Assembly (NCBI GenBank): GCA_037179385.1
Contig: CM074185.1
Coordinates: 8,551,371 to 8,615,370 of the forward strand
DNA: 64,000 nt
Source: Holothuria scabra
Taxonomy: Eukaryota > Echinodermata > Holothuroidea > Aspidochirotida > Holothuriidae
Reading direction: 5' to 3'
Both the position numbers and the translations under genes were made by a program. The stretch's first letter is position 1; each line of letters starts with the position of its first letter. This document shows, piece after piece, positions 13,011 to 24,599 of this stretch. The notes beneath the pieces were generated by a model. The model made no database searches and had not been told where the DNA came from. It saw nothing but the letters and a program-made list of their open reading frames with translations.

Positions 13011-14705
13011 AGCCCAACTTCGAAATTCTCCGCGCTTCTTAATTTGAGCACTTGACAAATATTGGGGCTGAACATACCCTTAGCCCCTACTTTTTCATTT
13101 TTCATCGCCGCCACTGGGGTGCGGCATTTTCTTGAGGGAGCGAAGCGCCCATGTGAGGAGCCGAGCGACCGAAACGGGAGGGGGTGTGGTTCTCCCCGTC
13201 CTACCCCAAGGAGATTTTTCAATTTTACATCAAAATTGAGTGATCCGGTGAACACCTTAGCTGGAATTCTTGGACATTTTCAATTTTGTATCAATGTTTT
13301 CCTTATTCCCTAGAGAGTTATTGTCTGGCTGTATGAGGGTTACTGTACGAGTCATCACTTGGGCCCTAACGAATTGTGTTGCACTGAAACAAAACAGCTA
13401 CTCATATGGCTTACATTGGCTAAACCGGCGGAATTGACATCTTTCCCTGAAAACGCCAAAACTCCATTTAAATAAAAAAAATAAAAGAATCTAGGTCAGG
13501 GTGGGACTAAGTGCGAACCCCTGAACCCCCTGGCTACGGGCCTGTCTCCCTAGTTGCCCCCCCCCCCCCTTTGGAATTTTTTGCTGTCTTGAAGAGCTTA
13601 GATGCAATATGGTGCTATATTTTGTTCTTTTTATACTAGATCCCAGTGTCTCCACAGGGGGTTTTGGAGGGGCGACACGCCCTCCTAGTGAAATTGGCCT
13701 CCTCTCCAATATTGTTGCCACTCTCCAAAAATGCAGCTTTCATTTTTAGTTCCTTGCTTTTTTACACATATACAAGTCATAACTGGAAAAATGTCTCTTC
13801 CCTTCAGGCTTGGCGCCAGGATTTGCCCGACGAAGGACCACTCTCCAATGGTGGGTGGGGTGTGCAGCGACCCCAAGCCCCGACAGCCAGGATGCGTCGA
13901 TGCGTTGGTGAGGGAGATTTGAAGAAAACCTTTGCACTATACCTGCCATTGCGAGTCATTTACGACTTATTGATTTAACCGTGGAAAAGCGGCCAAACAT
14001 TTTTGGGTTAGCCTGCACTTCAAAGAATCTGTACTTATTTAAAACTTATAGCTCAATTGTCCCGGCATTTGGGCCCTATCGGGCACAACTTGTATTGCAC
14101 TTCCTTCTTCGAGTCCGTACCGCACGACTGACACAAGAGATTATTAACTAAGTTTAGCGAAATGAGATGAAATTTCTGACATGTACATTAATCCATTTAT
14201 TCTACTTATTAATTTACTTGGAAAGATGGGAAGGGTTTGTACTTTATTAGCTCTAGGTAACGGAACTGAGAAAAAGTGGGCAAAGCGTACCTTACATTTT
14301 GGGTTTTATCGCAGAAATAATTTTTTTGAAAGCCAAAGTAACTAAACCGACCATGGTGAGGCGACAGAATATTCTCTAGAGGGGGCGGGCCATGCCAGCG
14401 ACCACAAGTTCCGACAGTCCCTATGCCGAGGGGTGGTGAGAAGGGATATGAAGGAGCCTTACTATCCCATGTCATTGCAGCCTTGGGCACATTTTGCACA
14501 ATATCACCTAATAGTTTAAAATTCCGAGTCGCGCACTGATAGTGTTCTTCTGAGTCTGAATCGTGAAATTGCAAAGCGCGCGAAGTGCGCGAAAATGTTT
14601 GGTAGGCCTACAAAAATAACATAGCCTAAGTAACCATTAAGAACAAGAAGAAAAAAAGAGAAACTGTAGGGGTTGTAGACCGTATCGGGGATAACATACA
14701 TTGTG
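13011..14705. repeat. Mixed repeat fragments
   Basis: This stretch contains a GAGCGAAGCGCCCATGTGAG motif patch (13135-13170), an inverted GGCTACGGGCCTG end near 13535 and another GGCGCCAGGATTTGCCCGAC end at about 13812. A segment at 14119-14190 resembles 20201-20270 in the same orientation. Frames such as 13646-13978 and 14209-14574 run through these repeats and are not supported as genes. Confidence 0.4.
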
Positions 14706-14711
14706 TCAAAA
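14706..14711. repeat. Target-site duplication, left (CAAAAC)
   Basis: CAAAAC lies directly outside the left inverted terminus TACGGAAG and is repeated directly outside the right terminus at 20133-20138. Confidence 0.7.
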
Positions 14712-14744
14712 CTACGGAAGCCCAATAGGGCCATTCGAAAAATT

Positions 14745-14962
14745 ACTTTTCCAAAATCCGAAATCCTTTTTTTTGAATTACAAAATCTGTTTGTTAGAAT
14801 CCGAAATCCTTTTTTTGAAATCCGAAATCTGTTTTTTGAATTCCGAATTCCGTTTTTCAAAATCCGAATTTTTTTTTTTTTCAAAATCCAAAATCCTTTT
14901 TGTGAAATCCGAAATCTGTTTTTTTTTTTAATTCCGAAATCGTATTTGTTTTTCTCTAAATA
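14745..14962 (+). repeat. Subterminal repeat array, left end of transposon
   Basis: Imperfect tandem units of about 20-24 bp follow the pattern GAAATCCGAAATC(C/T)(T/G)TTTTT, with variants such as AATTCCGAATTCCG. Units are homologous but inverted relative to those at the right end. In many TIR transposons such arrays bind transposase; that role is inferred here. They produce the spurious S/E/F/K-rich open frames in this stretch. Confidence 0.7.
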
Positions 14963-15229
14963 TCATATTTCTTCATATTGAAATGTGCGCTTTGCGAGCG
15001 ATCATACCCATCCATAGTACGTCCGAGGCTGCACGGGCACGGCCGGTACCGTACGGGGTACACGGTAAGATTGCCAGCTGATGTCAGGTCTTCGCCTTTG
15101 CTCTTGGTTAGTTGGTGCAACTCTCAACTTATCCTTGCCACATATGTCCAACACAACATCAACAGTGCCCTACAAACCAAATTTTCATGGTAAATATATA
15201 TAATAACGAAGGCCGTGCTATTTTCCATC

Positions 15230-15520
15230 ATGGCCGACTCATGAACCCAATGATGGTAACATAACATTAGGCCAAGGCTAGGCTGTAAACCTAACGTTAT
15301 GCCTAGCATAGGGCTTAACTGAGGAACAGCCCAGCCTAGGCTAGCTATACTGGGCCTTCGTACACAACTAGCTGGGACTACTCTACTACTTGGCCTAGGC
15401 CTAACCCTAGTTAAGCCAAGGCCTAGACCAATGTTGATGAAATGGCTCAGCCTAACCTAGGTTAGGCTAGGCTTAACGTTAGTCCTAACCCAGGCCTAGG
15501 CCTAGCCTACTAATTTTCAG
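15230..15520. repeat. CCTAGG-rich low-complexity tract
   Basis: The tract is dense in GGCCTAGG, AGCCTAGGCT and CCTAACCTAGGTTAGG palindromic words without a fixed period. It lies in the non-coding half of the IS3EU-like transposon. Isolated TAGGCCTA words recur across the window. No coding or RNA feature is evident. Confidence 0.5.
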
Positions 15521-16925
15521 TGTTCAACTCCTTACATGACTATCACCAGCCAATCATGAAACATGGCAATCAGTATATTTGCTTTCGTGGGCTGGTGACT
15601 ATGGTTTCACAAAGGAGACAAGGTTTATTGTGTTAGAAAAGTACAAACCACTTTAATTGAGCATGTGAAAAACATATCTCTTTTAACGCACATTGTATTT
15701 GTCACATTCACATGAAAATATTGACTTTGAGTTACAATAACAGACTTACATTGGTAGCCTAGTAGTTATTTATACACGCATTGGCGGGATTACGGGGGCA
15801 CGGGCCCTTCCCCCCCCCCCCCCCCCACACTTTTCCAAAACTTATTTTGTTTCCTTTTGCTACAAAAATTCAACCTAGAACTGACAGAGCTACGTGACGG
15901 AGTGATACAAATGAAGTTGTATAGTGTTTAAACAGGTCATATACTGCATTGAAAATTAAAAAAAAAACAGTATTCTTCCAATAAATGTCTCAAGGCTGTT
16001 TTTTCCGACACGCTTCGCGTGCACCCGTTTTAAATATGTCAGGATTTGGGGTTACTTCTTGTAGAACACCTCTTCCATTGTCACTGAAACTAACTAGTGA
16101 AAGGGGGAGGCAGGAAGGCGTCGTCTTCTGGTCCCCTTCTCTGACCAAGTGCCCCCCAAGCTTTCTGAAAGGACGATGATCTTATTTGACCCCAATCTGG
16201 AGCTCCACTCTTTTTCGGCTGAAGTGAAAAGGGGCCCCCCTTCTCTAATTCTTTAATGAGATGTCTCGAAAGTCCATTTTCCGGCGTGTTCTGCGCGTCC
16301 CATCACACATAAGGACTCTATAAAAAAAAAACCTTATGAAAAGGACTCTATAGGAAATCAACGGTACGTTTTGCTTAGTACAAATATCCTCAGGGTTTGT
16401 TCACCCTTATTCAGCTGTAGTGAAAAGGGACCACTCTATTGAGGTGAATAAAAATTCATTCTTTTGGCGCGCTCCGAGCGCCCCTTTGCAGGTAACGGCT
16501 CGGAAAAGTCGCCCGCCCCATCATAGACAAGAACCAAATTCATATCATATGAAAAGCCCCTATCTTTCTGAAAAGAATATCTGGGGCACAGAGGAGGGAG
16601 CCCCTAAAGAACCTCAATTTTAAGTTATCCATTCTCCCTCCCCGCACCCTCTGCATAATCGATTGCGGCCGACTTTAATCATATGGAGTAAGAATGTAAT
16701 TGAAGAAAGTCAAATTGTGATATTTGTGTTCTGTTAACCCCACCAGAGGCCCTAAGGCGGGCTCCTGGACCTCACGCCGATACGGGGCGCCGTTTGGTAG
16801 TCTTCCCGAATTTGCCCCCCACTTTTAAAGATCAAATCCCGCCCATGACTTCACGTTGAGATATACCGCCGTCCACAACAAAAGTGTGATGATATTAAGC
16901 CTACGTATTATGATTCTTTATTGTT

Positions 16926-16960
<35 letters not shown>

Positions 16961-17244
16961 TTTTTTTGTTACGCAAAGCCATAAGTTGTTAACGTTCGAT
17001 GTGATGCAATTTACTATACAACAGGCATATCATTCGCGTTATTTTGAATTCTGTTTGATGTTAATGAAGCCACGAAAAAGTTCTTTTCCTTCCATGGGTT
17101 AATTGTTTTAAATGGCAACCACGTAGAAGTTTATGCAACTCCATTGCTTCATAGTGAACAATCGAAGAAAGACTCGCAGATTTTATGAAGCCTCTCTGCA
17201 CGGTTTATAATGAACGTAAGCAAATAAAGTAGGCATAGGGCCAT
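15521..17244. other. Non-coding interior of transposon
   Basis: It contains C and T homopolymers (about 15810 and 16940) and short frames (15985-16179, 16420-16623) in G/C-rich repeat-like sequence with no domain. I see no second protein gene for the element here. Confidence 0.4.
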
Positions 17245-17395
17245 TCTCTTAAATCGATAGATTTAAAATTAGTCTAATAGAAGTTGAAATAAAATCTAAA
17301 TGAATGGAATTATTGACCAATCGAACGTCCGATTGGTCACTAATTCCATAGTCTTTTAGATTAAAACACCAATGTTTTCTTACGATTTAAGAGAG
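17245..17395. mobile_element. Fold-back MITE nested in the transposon
   Basis: The ends TCTCTTAAATCG and CGATTTAAGAGA are inverted. The centre forms a near-perfect hairpin: GGAATTATTGACCAATCG pairs with CGATTGGTCACTAATTCC around a short ACGTC-type loop. It is about 150 bp with no coding capacity. Its position inside the larger element implies insertion after that element was in place. Confidence 0.55.
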
Positions 17396-17732
17396 TAAGG
17401 TAGGCCTATATTCCTGCAATGAGCCAGTCAGTGACGTACCCGACCCTTCAAATTACCAAACTGTTCGAAAACTTATGGACAAGTAATTAAAATTCTACCG
17501 TCATCTGCTATTACATATAAGTGTCGAGCATGTGCATTCACATATATCTTTCTGTCTTTGTAATTAGACATATAAATGGGCCAGGCTATTGGGAATATCT
17601 TTGCACAGGTAAGCATACATAAATAAAAACAAGGTAAACAATTTTTTTCAATGCCGCATCCAGTTGAAATACCGAAGAGTTAATATCTGATATATTCTTA
17701 CTACTCTCACTAGTCTAGACCAAGCTCCCTTC

Positions 17733-19403
17733 TCATATTCTCATAGTTTCACGAAGAACCAAATATAAACTAAATGTGCCAGTTACATCTTGTGGTACAT
17801 CCATGTTGAGTTCCTCAATAATAATACTGCAAAGCTGCAAAGCTTCGTCACAAGGAATCATGGAGCGAAACTCGCATTCACCACGACAGAGGTCTAGGTC
17901 AGCCTGATTTACCCCACATAAATAGTTTTGGGCATTGTATACAACTGGCGGCATGTTAATTATATATGGTCTACCAAAAGGGCGATGATGAATTCTAGAA
18001 CGACGCATGTAGTGGAAGTTCCATTCGAGAGCAAATTTGTCCAGTTCAGCCTGTATGATAAAAAGTAAGGAAAGTGAAATACATATCTATTGTAAATAAT
18101 TTGGAGAAATGGCAGTGAGAAAGTCTTAAGTTGTCTTTAATTCAGGGCCTTACCAGACAAGGTTTTAAAGGGGGGAGGGTCCAGATTTTTCTCAGGGTTT
18201 CTAGGGGGTTCAGATTAAAATACAAATACGTGCCACAAAAACAGGTAGAAATCTTTTTCGGGACGACTCCTATTGGACCCCCTTGACCACGGGCCTGTTT
18301 GGATTTAACTGATTTAATTGAGAGACTATTGGTAATGCATGTTTCTGAATAGCAAGTACGATTAAAGGAACGAAGCAAATTGCTTTGATGTTTAGTGAAA
18401 GTGAACTAATCAGCACCAATTTTATTATCAATGTTAGCTCTAAAACCATACCAAGGAACACTCACTTGTAACATATTCATGAAATATAATCGGATAAGAT
18501 TCTTGTCAAGTTCATCTCCACTGAAATATCCCTCGTCTTGCAATGAGCCAAACAAATCAATCCAGAACTGTCCGACGTGCTTCCTTAGCATTGGCCAAAA
18601 GCTCTCAATCCTCTGATTTGAGACACTCGCACCGTAGATGAAGGCGTTGTTCACCTGTGCATCCGCTCCGTTTCTTCTGAGAAATCTCTGCATTTGACAA
18701 ATGAATGAATTTTCTGTCCCGCGGTCACCCCGTACGATCCTAGGGCAACCTTCGAGGTTGGATATTGCATCAATGTAATACCCTGCTATTACTCTCGGAT
18801 TGTTGTTTGTGTAATAAGCATTCAACCAAATAGCGGTTCGAGAGAAACCATCAACACAACCGTGAATAGCTAACCCGTACAGTTTGAGTTTATTATAGCC
18901 ATCTATATGCCACGCGAAATTTGGTCCTCTGGAAATATAGCGACGCCGTACAAGTCTTCTTCGTCTTCTGTGCTCCACTCCTTCTGGATCAAGAGCAGAC
19001 AGCATTAACCTCACAATTTCCCTGCTGACATTGAGACCATTTTGGCGACATCGATGGTGCATCCACCGATATCCATGTAACTGACCAGGGCCCTGTATCT
19101 CCTGTTCTATAAAGTGTAAGACGCTGATCAGAGAAGTTCTATTCTTGCGACGAAACAAGTTCATGTGATTCATGACTCGCTTGATATGTCGTTCACTTAT
19201 CAGTAGGCAATTATTTATTGCCAGCATCGATATGATTTCTAGATTGGAAAGACCAAGTCGAAAGTATGCCCTTATCAGTTCCTCTCGTTCTTCCATTGTT
19301 GCATGTACCTTGCATATGGGCAAGCTTTGCTTGTATTGTGAGCGGAAGTTTCTTATTCCAGTATTTTTCCTCAGACGTGCAGGCAGTTTTATGTACAATA
19401 CTT
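17733..19403 (-). CDS. DDE transposase (IS3/rve-type integrase core), spliced
   Basis: Two exons are clear: 19403-18466 and 18050-17733, joined by an intron with donor CAA|GTGAGTG and acceptor TATCATACAG|GC. A likely ATG lies at 19296, giving about 382 residues. In that numbering, residues 1-45 are a putative DNA-binding helix-turn-helix, 74-103 (HGYRWMHHRC...SREIVRLML) resemble the IS3 HTH before the core, and 105-120 are Arg-rich. The RNase-H-fold integrase core has D132 (WHIDGYN), D191 (VRGDRGTEN) and E231 (NQRIESFW). The C-terminal exon opens with a conserved-looking segment (FALEWNFHYMRRSRIHHRPF). It should cut and join the element's ends. An acceptor-like TTTTTCCCAACAG before 19403 suggests a further 5' exon. 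No internal stop was found. Confidence 0.8.
18051..18465 (-). other. Transposase intron carrying a small TIR element
   Basis: Donor (GTGAGT) and acceptor (CAG) are canonical. Inside, about 18143-18295, inverted-like ends CAGGGCCTTACC and GACCACGGGCCTG mark a MITE-like insertion of about 150 bp of the GGCCCGT(A/G)GCC-end type. Its short frame is not a gene. Confidence 0.55.
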
Positions 19404-19989
19404 CTGTTGGGAAAAATACGAATAAATAAATATTAATTCCTTCAATGACATGGCTATATTTTTCTATAGCAAATGCGAATTTAATATTGGAAGAAAAGCA
19501 ATAGACTTTCACTATGTACATAACTTCGATAGTAATAAGTTCACATGCATTAGCATCATGATTGGCCTATCTACCTCCACTAAAGGACACTACTATATAT
19601 ATGTAGGTCCATAGTTCGTATTGGAATGTATATCTTCAATAGCCTTAGTAACGGCATTTATATTTCTCAAACACACGCGAGTAAACAATACAGTGGCCTA
19701 GACTACATATTGGCCTAGCTTATTGAGATGGTGATTAGGTCTACGTCCAAATTATCACGCGGCTTTGAAAAATGTTACATACTTAAAATAGGTTCCAAAT
19801 CAGTCCTTCTTCATACCCGACCATTCCAGCTACCTCCATGTAATAGTCATCATACCATAGAAGTTTTGACTCCATATTAAATAGGATAAAATACGTACAT
19901 TGTTCGACTTACGAACTGACACATCAACTCTGTCATATCGCTCTGGCACACTTACCCCAAAACGATGATTCAAGCTTCGCTTTGTAAAC

Positions 19990-20098
19990 CTACGTCTATT
20001 ATGGGTATCAAAAAAAGGATTTCGGATTTCAAAAAACAGATTTCGGATTTTGAAAAACAGATTTCGGATTTCAAGAAAAGGATTTCGGATTTCAGAAA
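19990..20098 (-). repeat. Subterminal repeat array, right end of transposon
   Basis: Five or so units of TTTCGGATTT plus an A-rich spacer, the inverse of the left array, lie just inside the right terminus. Unit order and spacing differ from the left end, so the two arrays have evolved separately while keeping the core word AATCCGAAATC. Confidence 0.7.
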
Positions 20099-20132
20099 AT
20101 AATTTTTCGAATGGCCTTATTGGGCTTCCGTA

Positions 20133-20138
20133 CAAAAC
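20133..20138. repeat. Target-site duplication, right (CAAAAC)
   Basis: A perfect 6-bp match to 14706-14711, directly outside the right terminus ...CTTCCGTA. Confidence 0.7.
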
Positions 20139-20629
20139 CACCTGGAATACCCATTAAAATAGCCCAACTATGCCCCGTGAGTCGCTCATCAACTGACTAT
20201 CGTATGACACACACAAGAGAACAGCAACTAAGCTTTGTGATATGAGATGAAATTTACGACCTCTACATAACCTGTGTACTCTGCCTCCCTTTTACTTGAT
20301 AAGGTTGACAGGACTTAACACTCTCTAGATATGTGAAATGGAAGTATTAAAAAAACTGGAGTAAATCTACAGCGCGCGTAGCGCCGAAAATATGGGGTTC
20401 TTATTAGGGAAATCGTTCCTTGAGAGCAAAAAACAGTTAAACCATCGGGGAAACTGGTCGCCGTCGGGGACTACGTACTTTATCGTAACGACTTAGAGGT
20501 CCCACCCCCCCCCCCCCCCCACCCCCCGAAACACTGTAAATGCCCCCGATTTACTCCCTCCTCTTGACGTTTATCTTTTCTTTCTTTCTTTTTTTTTTTT
20601 TGCTCTCCTTCACTTTTCAACATCGCCCA

Positions 20630-20706
20630 TCGCGTCCCCAAAATTTACGTGGGGGGAACTCTGCCCCTTGCCCCCCGCCCCTCGCTGGCTACGCTACTGT
20701 ATTGCG
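20630..20706 (-). repeat. GTAGCGTAGCCAGC repeat end
   Basis: CGCTGGCTACGCTACTG at the right is the inverse of the CAG(T/-)GGCGTAGCCAG ends seen elsewhere, next to C-rich sequence. It marks one end of a dispersed non-coding element whose other end I could not fix. Confidence 0.45.
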
Positions 20707-21054
20707 GTCATAACGTTTACATTCGAAACTTGTACTTGCTCTGCCATTAAAAACGTCGTAATAGTATCAGGATACAGATTGACCCAGACAAGGTTTTTTA
20801 TCTTGGGTTGCCTGCAACATTTACGTATTTGAAAGCTGAACATATTTTGTATGTGAAGGTTTTAAGGCCAAGTTTGAAAATGGTTGCTTTTTAATATTCA
20901 ATGTCAAATTTGACTGAACTGAAGCAATCCAAGTAAGAAGCAAAAAGAGTGGAACGCCAAATACGTCCTCACCTCATGAGACCAAGATGTGATCCGAAGA
21001 TGTTCAGTTGTGTAATTTCATCTAATTTCGAAGTGGAGTGTGAAGAAGAGGTAG

Positions 21055-21293
21055 ACATGGCAGGCATGAGATTCGTATTTCAAGGCTGGGTACGTCACGT
21101 ACAACACGTGAAAAGTGCCGTTTTCGGCCATCTGGAGGGTTTGCAAAGCCCAAAATCTTCTTGTGCGCTTGGCGCCAACTGATGGTGGCGCTGCGCTTAG
21201 TCTTGCCGCGCCTAACCCTAGGAGGTACCAGGTCCCCCCCCCCCCACTTGTTACCTAGGCCCCCCTAAGAATTTCATCGTGGCTACACCACTG
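21055..21293 (-). repeat. GTGGCGTAGCC-end repeat, minus copy
   Basis: Its right end is GTGGCTACACCACTG. The core (AAAGTGCCGTTTTCGGCCAT, GCGCTTGGCGCCAACTGATG) is the reverse complement of the family at 12620. The open frame at 20949-21182 runs through it and is not a gene. Confidence 0.6.
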
Positions 21294-21720
21294 TTCATAC
21301 GGTCTAATTGGCTGGCGCTCTACATTTTAAAATACACTAAACATGTTAATAACATCCTCATCAACACTCCATGTGGCTCCGTTTGGGAGCAGAGCTCGTT
21401 AAAATATCGTGACGTTAAGTTTTGAGAATGCAGCATAAATGTGTCTATAGGCAACCCAGTAGATCAAAGGCGGTGTGTGGTACATGCAATTAATATCGGA
21501 GTTTGTTACATGATCTGTGACCTCAAGTCATCTTTGCTTTCGTTTGCGTTCACATTGCGTGAAAGACAATTAAGACATACTTCACTGGCTCGTTAGCTAA
21601 CCCCAAATGTTATGTTACTTTTTGTGTTTTTTGATATATCTGGTGCTGTCGAGAAATTAGTTAGATGTGAGACCAGACTATATCTAGTGTATATGTAGTG
21701 CGCTTCATTTCTTCCCTCAG

Positions 21721-21963
21721 GCTTGTATGTAATGAGGCAGAGAAGAACGATGTTTGAAAAGGAAGAAGGAAAGTTTTACCATCAAGGAGTTAGAAAGGGT
21801 GGCTTTGCTTCCCTCAAGCTTAGATGTAATGAGGCAGAGAAGAGCGATGTTTGAAAAGGAAGAAGGAAAGATTTACCATCAAGGAGTTAGAAAGGGTGGC
21901 TTTGCCCATTGGCAGTCTGCCGCTGACGAGAACGTTAAATATTCAGTAGATGTAACAATGCAC
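21721..21963 (+). CDS. Tandemly duplicated possible exon (unknown)
   Basis: A unit of 97 bp occurs at 21721-21817 and again at 21818-21914 with few changes. Each unit is preceded by an acceptor-like TTCCCTCA(G/A). Both units share one reading frame giving VMRQRR(T/A)MFEKEEGK and then YHQGVRKGGFA; 97 bp is not a multiple of three, so the copies cannot be read through in one frame. The second frame continues as HWQSAADENVKYSVDVTMH and stops at 21966. Highly charged, with no domain recognised. It may be alternative exons, a pseudogene or simply a local tandem duplication. Confidence 0.3.
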
Positions 21964-23063
21964 TAAGTGTACCAGTTTCTTACCGACAATATATTCTCTT
22001 TTTCTCTTTAAGAAATTATGCAAATACTTAACATGATAAGTGTATTTTCGTTACAAGTTTGCAAACTGAGTTAAAAGACGGGCAACAAACCCACGTAAAT
22101 TAATAGGACGTAACTGTTTCGTCATTTTCTTCAACATATAGCGATATCAAGAATAAGGACACTAGAGAAAGTTGCATATCCAAATTCGTTGCGGATGCCT
22201 CGTTTTTCCAAACTCTTTAAACCAATTCTGGGGACAGCTCCGAGCAGTTGTCTCTAATTAGTTCGGTAACTCGTTTTTAGGTTGATGGATATGCGCACAT
22301 GTTCGAAATAGTCGGGATAAAGAACCGATCCCGAACCTACAACACGTGTTCCAAAGTTTGAGTTTACATAAAAAGCCTGAAATCATTCTGTCTTCATCCA
22401 TCCAAAACGTGTATTCCTTGTAGGATTCCATGCACAAACGAATTATCAAGTTCACTTATTACAGATGTTATGAAATTGCATTTTTGACATGCATTGTTTC
22501 TATTCACACCTTACATATAAGCGTCAAATTTCTGGTGGGTCCAACTTCAACAAAATTAGAGAAGGTCACAGAGGAAACCTGTTTCATAATGCACTAATCT
22601 CTTTTAAGAAGTATAATCTTCTTTTGGAAGGATATTTTCAACAGCAGCACCAAGAAATGACAAAAGGCTATTGAGAACACTTACTGTCATTTCGATTCAG
22701 CTTTCAATTGTAACGAAAACCTTTGGCAAACAGTTTTACCCCAACTGTTACTGATGTACAGTGACGTCATATGCAATCTTCATCGTTCAAAGAGTCTACG
22801 TCTACGTGAAAGTCGCAAGTGAAATAGTAATAAGTCGCATAAAATTCTCTTTCCAAAAGTAGAAACCCCTGGTTACAGCATCTAACTATGAAACATTTTG
22901 CCCTCACTTAGCGTCTCCCATCTATGGAATGACGTTATAAAATTTGCAGCTTACTACAACATACGAATCTGTAAGATGCAGCTTTTCTTAAAATGGGAGC
23001 ATAATGCAAGCTTAGACAACACATTTAAATAAACAAACGTGAATGCAAAGGTATTCCACTCAC

Positions 23064-23183
23064 CAACAAACAGAGAAAAGACCACCCAAGGCAAGGCCCA
23101 CTTGTAACGAGTGGAAATCATCGACGACTTGTGACAACTGACATTAAGAAGAACACCATAGCTACTGCATGCAAACTCTTCAT
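23064..23183 (-). pseudogene. Leader-peptide exon, copy 3, frame-disrupted
   Basis: ATG at 23183 starts MKSLHAVAMVFFLMSVV, matching the first half of the leader exons at 1.3 and 39.1 kb, but a TGA follows after about 21 codons. The second half (WALPWVVFSLFVG) and the donor G|GTGAGT at 23064/23063 are conserved in another frame. The interval is 120 nt against 130 nt in the other copies, so it has lost 10 nt net. It is either a decayed copy or uses a later ATG (MISTRYKWALPWVV). Confidence 0.45.
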
Positions 23184-24032
23184 TGTTACAGGATTGAGAT
23201 AACGTTGTGTTGATATGTTTCAAACAGTTTCTGACATTAGAACTGCGGTGGAAATTTGGTCACGTTTATTTTGTATCCAGGCCTTGTTATGTTATATTTT
23301 CCTGCTTTGCCAAAGCACAGTTTCCAAATTACATACCAATCGGAGCATTTAACTTTTTTCATTAAAATATACTTTCCTATGTATTATTTCGACGTTTGTG
23401 CGACCTATCGCCCCGAAGAAAAAATGATCTTTGCAGCAACTCTGGTAACGATGGCAATATTGACAAAGTTCATAGCTGACTCATTATTTTCAGGAACTAA
23501 TGACAGGAAAAGTGTTTAGGTAAGCACAATGCATGTACGGACGCTTTTCTTATGTATTTGGTTCTGGTAAACATGGTGCGATCCTGACCCTTTGTTTGTT
23601 GTCGCTAGTAGGCCTACCTACCATCCTTTGTGTCAAGAATAGATAGATCAAGTACTATTCAAATACTAAGCCACGTGATCTCGATCCTTTTCCCCTTTTT
23701 AAATCATTTGGATGCAGCCATAGCGTTTATTCCTCCTTACGACAAGGTATGGTATAACACCCCTCGCCAATGTCTCACAGATACAGACGAATCAATAAGT
23801 TATATTAATATGAATACAATTGAGAACCAACCCCAAAAGAACAAAGCTTGCCACCAATCACTGTGCCAAATACTGAAGGCAAAATCTAGACCTGCAAGGT
23901 TAAATCAATCCGACGTCCCGAGACGGCCGACAATAGGAGAAAAAACATTGCTGGGGCTTGAAGGTTGTTATCCATTTCACAAGGTTGTTGATCGAATAAA
24001 CACACAATCAGGTGTTCAAAACCATTCGGCTC

Positions 24033-24213
<181 letters not shown>

Positions 24214-24599
24214 CTGGAATACTGGTTAAAACATTATTGTTGAAATTTTCGATCCACCTATAGCTAGGATCGTCCTCGGCAACTTATAGACTGGCAAAAT
24301 TTACAAAGTGACTGTCAAAGGGGCAGTAGCAGCATTAAAAGATTTAAAACCCTAAAAGAATTCAAAATGGACTACAACCAGTACAGCATTAAAAGAATAA
24401 AAAACATTCATAAAGGAACTGCTTAGATAAAAGAAAGCAGAAATGTACAGTAAAAAGTGCAGTGACAAAACTTCCCAGGTTGCAGGAAAAACTATACGCA
24501 TAAAGGCGTATTGAAAAAAAGTTATGTTAAACTGATACACCTGGGGGACTGGCTGTATTGGTTTTTGTGAGCTAAAGTAAGCTGCACCTGACGACCAGT

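Larger units (their letters stand above)
14712..20132 (-). mobile_element. IS3EU-like DNA transposon, 5.4 kb, apparently complete
   Basis: Matching inverted termini TACGGAAGCCCAATA(G/A)GGCC, continuing CATTCGAAAAATTA, lie at 14712-14746 and 20098-20132, flanked by the 6-bp duplication CAAAAC. Inside each terminus is an array of subterminal repeats built on AATCCGAAATC. The minus strand encodes one spliced DDE transposase with an IS3-type helix-turn-helix and integrase core. From memory, eukaryotic IS3EU elements have 6-bp duplications and TA-starting ends, which fits, but I could not check this. The left half (about 15-17.7 kb) is non-coding and carries nested small repeats. Intact ends, an open transposase and a perfect duplication suggest fairly recent insertion. 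Confidence 0.75.

Noticed and set aside
12417..13978. Many 60-120 codon frames on both strands
   Set aside because: They run through GC-rich dispersed repeats whose copies elsewhere do not keep the frames.
14516..14981. Overlapping Lys/Phe/Ser-rich frames on both strands
   Set aside because: They arise from the subterminal repeat array of the transposon.
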